Source: Desulfobacula sp.
GTDB lineage: Bacteria; Desulfobacterota; Desulfobacteria; Desulfobacterales; Desulfobacteraceae
Length of the DNA stretch: 9,160 nt
Assembly: GCA_029940235.1 (NCBI GenBank)
Contig: JAOZRI010000054.1
Span: 1 to 9,160 of the forward strand
Direction of reading: 5' to 3'
Shown here piece after piece: positions 1-5,591 of this stretch (positions within the stretch are counted from its first letter, which is position 1; each line of letters starts with the position of its first letter). Both the position numbers and the translations under genes were made by a program. Below the pieces are notes generated by a model. That model was not told where the DNA came from. It ran no database searches and was given only the letters and a program-made list of their open reading frames with translations.

Positions 1-60
1 TTTACCACTGTAGAGGTGGTGACAGAGCATAAAATAATCAATATAGGAAACAAAGAATAA
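1..60 (+). CDS. Possible 3' end of an upstream gene (partial)
   Basis: Frame 1 is open from the window edge to TAA at 58-60 and would encode 19 C-terminal residues (FTTVEVVTEHKIINIGNKE), a plausible hydrophilic protein tail. Frame 3 also stays open to a TAA at 30-32, and the opposite strand is open from an ATG at 110 to the edge, so the frame choice is weak. A GC-rich hairpin at 104-117 lies just downstream, where a transcript end would be expected. No function can be given from so few residues. Confidence 0.25.
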   Translation, partial: FTTVEVVTEHKIINIGNKE

Positions 61-103
61 ATACTAATGAACACCTCCAGCTTTGTATGATTGTACTCAC
101 TAA

Positions 104-117
104 CCGCCATGTGGCGG
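104..117. terminator. GC-rich hairpin, possible end of upstream transcript
   Basis: CCGCC (104-108) pairs perfectly with GGCGG (113-117) across a four-base ATGT loop, and it stands out in AT-rich surroundings. The following bases, ATCTTAAATT, contain no true T run, so it is a poor intrinsic terminator. It may stabilise a 3' end or be a protein-binding palindrome. Confidence 0.3.
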
Positions 118-360
118 ATCTTAAATTGATCACCACACAACAAAACATGAAAAAAGTACAAAATTTAAAATGGTGCTTTCAATAAAAATGCAAACATAAG
201 CATTCTCTTTCAATATTTTCTTAAATTACAAAATTGCTAAAATTACTAAATTTAAATAGAGCAATATCCGTGCCTGTATACAAATCATTCTCGCAGTCTT
301 GAACAGGCAAAGACCAGTATTAGATATTTGTGTTGAATTACATACACGCCCTCATGAAAG

Positions 361-387
361 TGAGCGTAAAACCGCACAGTTTTTTTT
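361..387 (+). terminator. Weak hairpin followed by eight T
   Basis: TG-A-GCG (361-366) can pair with CGC-A-CA (373-378) with one A-A mismatch, around a six-base loop. Eight T (380-387) start two bases after the stem. The stem is short, so termination would be inefficient. It lies about 260 bases before the next gene and could block read-through from the left. Confidence 0.25.
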
Positions 388-522
388 AACTTAATATGAA
401 AGAGCAAATTTAAATATTACAATTTATTTTGTTGTTGGACAGCGTCCCATTCCAAACTGCTCGCAGCATTATGGAAAGCGAACTGCAAAATCTCCAACGG
501 AACATCATAGTTTATAACCATT

Positions 523-538
523 TGGTACAAATTTTGAA
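523..538 (+). promoter_or_regulatory. Candidate sigma-54 promoter
   Basis: TGGTACAAATTTTGAA matches the -24/-12 consensus TGGCACGNNNNTTGCA at TGG, AC, TTG and the final A, with the required ten bases between the GG and the second G. The main departure is A in place of the -12 C. Transcription would start near 549, leaving a leader of about 97 bases before the ATG at 646. A sigma-54 activator gene in the same window (7514-8872) makes the match more meaningful. A sigma-70 reading overlaps it (TTGAAT at 534-539, a TATTAT at 559-564, with a long 19-base spacer), so the assignment is open. Confidence 0.35.
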
Positions 539-632
539 TAATAAAATTAATAATACATTATTATGTTGAAGATTTAGTGCTCAAGTAACACTCTTGAGAT
601 TTGGGATTTGCAGACAAAAATCTATTAACTCA

Positions 633-637
633 AAGGA
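633..637 (+). promoter_or_regulatory. Ribosome binding site fixing the start at 646
   Basis: AAGGA ends eight bases before the ATG at 646. The longer frame from TTG at 601 has no such signal and would put 15 hydrophilic residues in front of the signal peptide. The ATG at 638 is in another frame. Confidence 0.7.
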
Positions 638-645
638 ATGAATTG

Positions 646-3567
646 ATGCTGTTAGACATACTTCACAGATCAGGCACATGGTTTTTAGTTACACTCTTTT
701 TAATGATATCAACAACTCCTTTTGCATATGCGAACACAGCAGATACGCCCCATGGATTGCCGCCAGCCAACGACATGACATTTTTGCCCCATTTGTCAGG
801 TCTCAGGAACAAATCCTTTCATAACCACTACGGCCAGAAAAAACAATTATCCGAAGCCATCATTGTTAGAAAAAGCGAGATTGCCGGATCTAAAGCAACT
901 ATCCCTGCGGGCGGTCTTTTCTACCTGTCTGAGACCAGTGGAGATGCCCAGCCGTTTATGCGGGATCCCTTTCTCATCCTGGGAGAACATACCTATCTTG
1001 TGGATCTTGATTACCAGCAGCAGGAATTTAAGAACATCACAGTCAAGAAGGGGCACAAGGTCTTGATTGGAAATAGCGGCTACCGCCTTTGGTATGACTA
1101 CTCAACAGATCACTATGAAAAGCCTTATGGTGAATTTGCTCTCATCTCTCCTTCTGGTGGATGGCCTCTGGAATTTCCCATCTCAACATCCTTTGAAAAG
1201 CGGGAAGAGTCACGAAAGCTTACCATGAAAGAGGGCTATGCAGAGCAATTAAAACCTTTTTACATGGACAAGGAATACCTGTATGGAAATTCACGTTTCC
1301 TGGCAAAAAAAATTGACTTCAATGTTGCTGAATTTGAAAGTCTTATCTTTCCAAAAATTACCAAAGCGACCTTTTCCATGCACCGCCCCATTGTAATGGA
1401 TGTACGTCAGGAAGATTACAGGCTCTACTTTAACAAACGTATCTACGCCCATCGCCGCCCAGATGGATTCATGGTCACGGTGACCAATTTCACGGGCAAC
1501 ACCGTTTACGCTGAAAAGCTTATCAAACCCATCACAGCCCAAAGGTACAAAACTATCAATGCAGAAAAAGAGGCATACCACCTAACTATTCCAAAACTTG
1601 ATATGCGCATTGAAATCATGGTCCATCCATCCTTTATGAAACACTCTGATTTTGTCCCATGGTCCACGGGTAAATCCCACGGTTTTCAAAAGGGAGAACT
1701 CAATTTTGTAATTTACCGTGGTTTGATGACCGTGGAAAATAAAAAGGCATGGCCATTAGACAAGCGCTATAATGTAATCCTTGAGCCCAACATCAAGACC
1801 GGCATGCTCCAGCGCCTAATCATCGAAAACAAAAACACAGTTGTCTTTGACAACGAACACACATCTCACAAGGGGCCTGTTAAATACTCTAACATATGGA
1901 ATCGACCCGCATTCAACCTGGTGGCCAAGGGGTTTGATGAGGATATTGTCAGGAATATATACTTAAGGGACTACTACGGCATAAGGACAGAAAATATGGT
2001 CTTTTTCCCCAAAGAAGGCCGTTACAATATGGATTGTTTTGTCGGCTCCTCGCCGGTACTGGAGCCTATCCTGGAAGATACCTTTCTCAAACGGCTCGCA
2101 GACTCTTCGTTTGGAACTGTCATTGAAAAATCCAATTTCACCTCCTATCCCAAGGTAATCCAGAACTCATCATTTTATGAACCTGATCACACAGCTGTGT
2201 TTGTGCCACGCTTTAAAGGCCTTAAACGAAAATTTATGAAAAATAGAAAAAAAGAGCGTATGATCTCTGCGGAAAGTGTGTTCATCCGTGGTTCCTATGT
2301 TGACTGGCGAAATAACCGTATCGTTATTCCACCAGCCGGACTCTGCTATAGTTCCAGAAATTCCAGAAATATCAGATCTCTGGCTGGAGAGTCATTCTTT
2401 ATTCTTGGCAGAAAAGCCTATCTGACTTCGTTCAAATCAAGCACCTTTGTCAAAAAGAACTTTGGTCTCGATTTTTGGAAAAACCAGCCCATGGGTGATG
2501 GTAACCTCATATACTGGCAGGACGAGTTATTGGGTGTCCGCAATAAAGCCCTTCGCTTTACCGATGAATTCTATCTGGACGATCGTCCAGTATCGGAATT
2601 GAGCCTGATGAAATACTCCGGCAACCGCTGGGGTGCCCATTTTTTCATGGCCCAGGGCCTGGACAGAAATACAGGTAACCGCTATGCCATGCCAGAGGTG
2701 TTTGCCGAAGGTTCCACATACATCATCCCGGAATATACCGGTTCCAACTATATAAAAATCAAGGAGTTTGGAACTCCCTCCATTGAGTCTATCTGTGCGA
2801 CCTATACAAAACCCAAACTGGTCACCATGGCAGCCGGGGAGGAAACTAAATTAGGAAATTATATCTTGAGGTGCACAAGTGTTGATACTGAAGCAAAGAC
2901 CGTAATTCTTGAGTTAAAAGATAATGATGGCAAGGTTCTATCATCTAAACAGCTCGGTCCTCTTAATGGCAAACTTGCCAAGCTCTTACCCCAGTATCAG
3001 GATGCTGCCCGTGCCATGCAGTTCATGCATGCCGATGTCCAGGCTGAATTTGACATAAAAAAACCCTTTAAAAATAATAAAGTCCGCCTCTATCTTTTCA
3101 CCGATATTAAGACCATGGAACGGGACACTCCATTTGAGTTTGACTCCCGCTTTGTCATGCGGCCTGATGTGTGTGGTCACTGCTACCAGCTCAACGAAGT
3201 GCTGTTAGACAACCCGGAACCTATCATTCTTGACAGAGCAAACCCGGTTTATGAAGGTCCAAAAAACAAGGATGGCAAGCCGTTGTTCAGAATTGTAATT
3301 GACCATTTTGATGGAGAGATGATCCATGCCTGGCACCTTGAGACTGAAAAGAAGGGAAAAATTATCAAAACGGATAACCTGGCATTCAGGCCAAGAAACA
3401 ACATTGATGTGCTTGTGGGTGTCACTGGTACAATCGAAGGATTTTTAAGGCTGTCAATGCTTCCCAGGCTTGGATTTATGGAACACTGGCGTACAAGCGC
3501 ACCAGGACCTGACACCAAAATGTCAGGCACTGTTAATACAGGCGGTTCAGCACACATTCGCCGATAG
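646..3567 (+). CDS. Large secreted protein with tandem-duplicated module, function unknown
   Basis: The predicted protein has 973 residues. The start at ATG 646 is chosen for its ribosome binding site and because it begins a good Sec signal peptide: a basic n-region, a hydrophobic core WFLVTLFLMI, and likely cleavage after FAYA near residue 29. I do not recognise the family. The protein has no other obvious membrane span, so it is probably periplasmic or released. Its two halves align to each other: IPAGGLFYLS near 86 with IPPAGLCYSS near 561; the stretch after Arg374 with that after Arg835; and FVG near 465-467 with LVG near 923-925. The repeat offset is about 460-475 residues. Only the second copy has a C-G-H-C motif (843-846). 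There are no heme CXXCH motifs or recognisable catalytic signatures. The sequence looks mostly beta-strand. It is the first gene of the cluster, 50 bases before the transporter gene, so a ligand-binding or substrate-handling partner of the transporter is conceivable but is only inference. Confidence 0.85.
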   Translation: MLLDILHRSGTWFLVTLFLMISTTPFAYANTADTPHGLPPANDMTFLPHLSGLRNKSFHNHYGQKKQLSEAIIVRKSEIAGSKATIPAGGLFYLSETSGDAQPFMRDPFLILGEHTYLVDLDYQQQEFKNITVKKGHKVLIGNSGYRLWYDYSTDHYEKPYGEFALISPSGGWPLEFPISTSFEKREESRKLTMKEGYAEQLKPFYMDKEYLYGNSRFLAKKIDFNVAEFESLIFPKITKATFSMHRPIVMDVRQEDYRLYFNKRIYAHRRPDGFMVTVTNFTGNTVYAEKLIKPITAQRYKTINAEKEAYHLTIPKLDMRIEIMVHPSFMKHSDFVPWSTGKSHGFQKGELNFVIYRGLMTVENKKAWPLDKRYNVILEPNIKTGMLQRLIIENKNTVVFDNEHTSHKGPVKYSNIWNRPAFNLVAKGFDEDIVRNIYLRDYYGIRTENMVFFPKEGRYNMDCFVGSSPVLEPILEDTFLKRLADSSFGTVIEKSNFTSYPKVIQNSSFYEPDHTAVFVPRFKGLKRKFMKNRKKERMISAESVFIRGSYVDWRNNRIVIPPAGLCYSSRNSRNIRSLAGESFFILGRKAYLTSFKSSTFVKKNFGLDFWKNQPMGDGNLIYWQDELLGVRNKALRFTDEFYLDDRPVSELSLMKYSGNRWGAHFFMAQGLDRNTGNRYAMPEVFAEGSTYIIPEYTGSNYIKIKEFGTPSIESICATYTKPKLVTMAAGEETKLGNYILRCTSVDTEAKTVILELKDNDGKVLSSKQLGPLNGKLAKLLPQYQDAARAMQFMHADVQAEFDIKKPFKNNKVRLYLFTDIKTMERDTPFEFDSRFVMRPDVCGHCYQLNEVLLDNPEPIILDRANPVYEGPKNKDGKPLFRIVIDHFDGEMIHAWHLETEKKGKIIKTDNLAFRPRNNIDVLVGVTGTIEGFLRLSMLPRLGFMEHWRTSAPGPDTKMSGTVNTGGSAHIRR
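3508..3527 (+). other. Perfect hairpin inside the end of the secreted-protein gene
   Basis: CCTGACA (3508-3514) and TGTCAGG (3521-3527) are perfect inverted copies around a CCAAAA loop, about 40 bases before the stop codon. There is no T run after it. In mRNA it could form a stem of seven pairs at the junction between the large gene and the transporter gene, for example as a processing or stability element. Chance is also possible. Confidence 0.4.
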
Positions 3568-3617
3568 AACTGACAAAATTAGCGGAACCATCACCAACAA
3601 CAAGAAGGAATGAATAC

Positions 3618-4775
3618 ATGGCTCAATCTGCAACAGCAACCTATGACGACCGTAGACGTTCATTTTTAAGCTCCCTCTACAGTTTTGGAAAAACATTCCC
3701 GGGTCTTATGGCAATGCTCTTTATTGCAGTATTTGCCAACAACCTGCCTGGAGTGCCAAACCCTTTTACACTATCCAATCTGTTTGCCTGGTTAGACGGT
3801 GTTATCGGCCCATTGAACCATCAACCCATGTTTCAATTACTTAATTCAAACTTTGTCTGGAATCCTCTTTTATTAGGACTAATCATCGGGAATCTCTTTG
3901 GAGTGCCAAATATTTGGAAGCCCGGGCTTTCCTATATCCATATGCTCATGCCCCTGGGCATCATCATGCTTGCCCCCCACTTTATAGTGCCCCATGCAGC
4001 CAAGCTCGGGGTATGGCCAATCATAATCTGTACTGGTTCCATGTTTCTGACTGCCTCCATCACACTGGCTCTTGCCCGGGTGTTTAAACTTGATGACCGC
4101 CATGGTTCAATTATTGCCGGTGGGCTATCCACTGGTGACCCGCATGCCTGCGCTATCCTCATGCCCCTGATCAAGGCTAAGGGAGGACAGGTTGTCAATG
4201 CAGTAATCTGTGTTATTGGATTCGGGCTCATCTCCATGATAGTGCTTCCCATGGTGGGCTCCATGACAAATATTCCTGAAAAATACATGGGACTTGCCGC
4301 TATTGTTGGTGTGGGCAATGGACACCAGGCCCTTTTTGCAGCGTTTCAAAGCGGCTATGAAGCCGGACGCTTTGCATTCTGGTTTGACATTGGGCGACAC
4401 GTTATCATGCCTGCTGGTTTTCTCTATGTATTTATTTTCATGTTTATCCGAAAGTTACGCTCTCCAAATAATTCAGAGATAAAAGCGACCAGAGGGATAA
4501 AGCGGTTTCCAATCTGGCTCGGCGTTTTTATCTTCTGCTGGATTCTGGCCTGTCTGCATCTGTTCAAGGAACCAGCCCACCATGCTATATTTAACATGGT
4601 TCAGTGGGATTTTTCCCTCGCAGCCGCAGCCCTGGGTCTGAGCATTTCATTCAAGGAGATTATTGCTGTCGGTTATAAAGGATTTATAGTCACCTGTATT
4701 GCCGGATTTCTGAGGATTTTACTGATTCTCGGTGCAATTTTCTTATGTGTAAAAACCGGTCTTTTGCCAATTTAA
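3618..4775 (+). CDS. Divergent YeiH/UPF0324-family membrane protein (putative anion exporter)
   Basis: This 385-residue, strongly hydrophobic protein has about ten predicted membrane spans. AAGGA at 3605-3609 supports the ATG at 3618. The motif order follows the UPF0324 (Cons_hypoth698) family of E. coli YeiH: an N-terminal LLLGLIIGN segment (YeiH LAILLGMVLGN); VFKLDDRHGSIIAGGLSTGD near 155-174 (YeiH VFGLDKHTSWLIGAGSSICG); then IKAKGGQVVNAV; a GVGNGHQALFAAF segment from 231 (YeiH GSTVHEVAQVVAAG); a helix with GRHVIMPAGF (YeiH LRVMMLAPF); and a C-terminal AAAALGLSISFKEI (YeiH MAALGLTTHVSAL). The family is annotated as putative sulfate exporters, but transport is little proven. The protein departs at the signature sites: SICGA becomes STGDPHACA (171-179) and HEVAQV becomes GNGHQAL (234-239 region). 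It also has a loop-rich N-terminal insertion at about residues 35-75. Its substrate may therefore differ from that of typical members. It is followed closely by two tiny membrane proteins that could be accessory subunits. Confidence 0.75.
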   Translation: MAQSATATYDDRRRSFLSSLYSFGKTFPGLMAMLFIAVFANNLPGVPNPFTLSNLFAWLDGVIGPLNHQPMFQLLNSNFVWNPLLLGLIIGNLFGVPNIWKPGLSYIHMLMPLGIIMLAPHFIVPHAAKLGVWPIIICTGSMFLTASITLALARVFKLDDRHGSIIAGGLSTGDPHACAILMPLIKAKGGQVVNAVICVIGFGLISMIVLPMVGSMTNIPEKYMGLAAIVGVGNGHQALFAAFQSGYEAGRFAFWFDIGRHVIMPAGFLYVFIFMFIRKLRSPNNSEIKATRGIKRFPIWLGVFIFCWILACLHLFKEPAHHAIFNMVQWDFSLAAAALGLSISFKEIIAVGYKGFIVTCIAGFLRILLILGAIFLCVKTGLLPI

Positions 4776-4787
4776 AAAGGAGTTATT

Positions 4788-4940
4788 ATGGAAAAAAAAT
4801 CCCACACAATTGATTCAACCGGGTTTGATTACATGGCCAATACCGGCAAAGAAGAACAGGACAGAGATACCTGCGGAATAGTTCTGGCTCTTATTATAAT
4901 AAGTGTTTTAACCCTGTTCCAGTATCTGGGTCTCTATTAA
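4788..4940 (+). CDS. Small single-span membrane protein, 50 residues
   Basis: A short open frame encodes 50 residues (MEKKSHTIDS... to ...FQYLGLY). AAGGAG at 4777-4782 lies five bases before the ATG, and the stop is eleven bases before the next start, so it is very likely translated. The first 29 residues are hydrophilic and charged (KEEQDRD near 21-27). Residues about 30-46 (GIVLALIIISVLTLFQY) form one membrane span, and a Cys (29) sits at the membrane boundary. By charge, the hydrophilic N-terminus could lie on either side. No family is recognised. Its place directly behind the transporter suggests a small accessory subunit, as known for several transport complexes, but this is inference. 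A run of eight A covers codons 2-4. Confidence 0.75.
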   Translation: MEKKSHTIDSTGFDYMANTGKEEQDRDTCGIVLALIIISVLTLFQYLGLY

Positions 4941-4946
4941 AGGAGG
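4941..4946 (+). promoter_or_regulatory. Ribosome binding site fixing the start at 4952
   Basis: A perfect AGGAGG lies five bases before the ATG at 4952. It overlaps the GTG at 4946, ruling that codon out as the start. It also follows the preceding stop codon without a gap, which suggests translational coupling. Confidence 0.75.
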
Positions 4947-4951
4947 TGCAC

Positions 4952-5149
4952 ATGTTTATGACAATTGTATTTGTTTGTCTTGCCCTGATACTTGTACTAA
5001 CCAGCGGTGCTGCCATCTATATGGGTATTTTTAAAGCGTCCGGACATGAGAAGTCTTCAGGCTTCAAAGCTGTCAGTGGAATCATCTCCTATGGCCTGTC
5101 TGGAATACTATGGTTTTTCATGTACTCTCACCACTATTTGGGCTGGTAA
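4952..5149 (+). CDS. Small two-span membrane protein, 65 residues
   Basis: The protein has 65 residues. The start at ATG 4952 is set by the AGGAGG at 4941-4946; a GTG start at 4946 would add two residues but overlaps that site. There are two hydrophobic spans, about residues 3-27 (TIVFVCLALILVLTSGAAIYMGIF) and about 42-57 (VSGIISYGLSGILWFF). A short charged loop joins them (KASGHEKSSGFKAV), and the tail is aromatic (MYSHHYLGW). The basic loop suggests a helical hairpin with the loop in the cytoplasm. It has no recognised family. It lies between the 50-residue membrane protein and a secreted protein, in what reads as one operon, and may be an accessory part of the transporter. Confidence 0.8.
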   Translation: MFMTIVFVCLALILVLTSGAAIYMGIFKASGHEKSSGFKAVSGIISYGLSGILWFFMYSHHYLGW

Positions 5150-5174
5150 ATTTTACTGCAAAGGAGATATCTTA

Positions 5175-5465
5175 ATGAAATTGCTGATAACAACCATGAT
5201 ACTGGTAATGCTTTTTTTTAGCACCACACTGGTAATGGCAGATGACAAAGCAGGCAAGACCAACCTCAACAAAGCCACTAAGGAACAGCTTATGGAAGCA
5301 GGCATCAGTGCGGAACTGGCAACCTCGATTCTTGAACTGCGTGAAGAAAACGATGAGTTTATTGATATTGAAGAGCTGATGGATGCGGACGGCATGGATG
5401 CCAGTACATTGCGAAAGATAAAGAAATATTTCTATATCGAAGAGGTTGCAGGCTGTAATTGTTAA
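5175..5465 (+). CDS. Secreted ComEA-like helix-hairpin-helix protein, acidic
   Basis: The protein has 96 residues. The start at ATG 5175 is supported by AAGGAG at 5161-5166; a longer in-frame ATG at 5007 lies inside the preceding gene and is rejected. A Sec signal peptide (MKLLITTMILVMLFFSTTLVMA) ends near residue 22, leaving about 74 mature residues. The mature part follows the ComEA layout: an N-L-N-K-A-T opening near 29, a first helix-hairpin-helix (AGISAELATSILELREEN), the linker FIDIEELMDADGM, and a second hairpin ending in LRKIKKYF. Family members usually have GIG in both hairpins; here they read GIS and GMD. By my count the mature chain has 18 acidic and 9 basic residues, so canonical DNA binding looks doubtful. 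It ends in C-N-C, a possible disulfide or metal site. No other competence genes are present. A role as a small envelope protein of the transporter cluster is an inference. Confidence 0.8.
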   Translation: MKLLITTMILVMLFFSTTLVMADDKAGKTNLNKATKEQLMEAGISAELATSILELREENDEFIDIEELMDADGMDASTLRKIKKYFYIEEVAGCNC

Positions 5466-5481
5466 AACAATTTATCAATTG
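5457..5481 (+). other. AT-rich three-arm inverted repeat over the stop codon
   Basis: AATTGT (5457-5462), ACAATT (5467-5472) and AATTG (5477-5481) can form two mutually exclusive hairpins sharing the middle arm. The first spans the TAA stop at 5463-5465. All stems are AT-rich and weak, and no T run follows, so this is at best a weak transcript end. Confidence 0.25.
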
Positions 5482-5505
5482 ATTCAAAAAAACAGGTCTG
5501 GTATA

Positions 5506-5567
5506 AAAATTAACATGTTTTTATATTTAAAATTAACGGGTTTAACTTTGAATTCTCACGTTACAAT
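5506..5567 (+). promoter_or_regulatory. Possible promoter region of the two-component pair
   Basis: The 126-bp spacer at 5466-5591 is the only large gap inside the cluster. It carries AAAATTAAC twice (5506-5514 and 5529-5537), 23 bases apart, or about two helical turns, followed by TTTAAC at 5541-5546. A TACAAT at 5562-5567 resembles a -10 box, 25 bases before the kinase ATG. The best -35 candidate (TTTAAC) would leave a 15-base spacer, shorter than ideal. I see no -24/-12 element here. The direct repeats could be a regulator site. Confidence 0.3.
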
Positions 5568-5591
5568 AGATAAATGGTTTAGAAGATAACC

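Larger units (their letters stand above)
61..645. other. AT-rich non-coding region upstream of the secreted-protein gene
   Basis: This stretch of about 585 bases has no convincing gene on either strand. It is clearly richer in A and T than the genes that follow. It holds several short inverted repeats (104-117, 271-309, 296-314, 457-466, 548-563), a weak hairpin with eight T at 361-387, and a sigma-54-like element at 523-538. A 34-codon minus-strand frame (521 down to 417) reads like protein but has no ribosome binding site. The length and repeat content fit a long 5' regulatory region of an enhancer-dependent promoter, though a degraded gene remnant is also possible. Confidence 0.5.

Noticed and set aside
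1..110. Minus-strand frame from ATG at 110 open to the left edge (MAVSEYNHTKLEVF...), with a hydrophobic stretch
   Set aside because: It has no ribosome binding site, its ATG lies inside the hairpin at 104-117, and the + strand frame 1 tail is an equally good reading. Too short to decide.
601..645. Longer TTG start for the secreted protein
   Set aside because: No ribosome binding site, and it would place 15 hydrophilic residues before the signal peptide. AAGGA at 633-637 supports ATG 646.
3172..3183. CGHC as a heme-binding or thioredoxin active site
   Set aside because: Heme needs CXXCH and the next residue is Tyr. The flanks lack the thioredoxin-fold pattern. Kept only as an unexplained cysteine pair.
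3932..4318. 128-codon minus-strand frame inside the transporter gene
   Set aside because: It is a shadow of a well-supported + strand membrane protein, has low-complexity Met/Ser/Pro/Thr composition, and belongs to no recognised family.
5007..5174. Longer start for the first HhH protein
   Set aside because: It would overlap the 65-residue gene in another frame and hide the signal peptide. ATG 5175 has AAGGAG at the right spacing.
4792..5219. Homopolymer runs (A8 at 4792-4799, T8 at 5212-5219) as phase-variation switches
   Set aside because: Runs of eight are common in AT-rich small genes, both frames are intact, and no other sign of switching is present.
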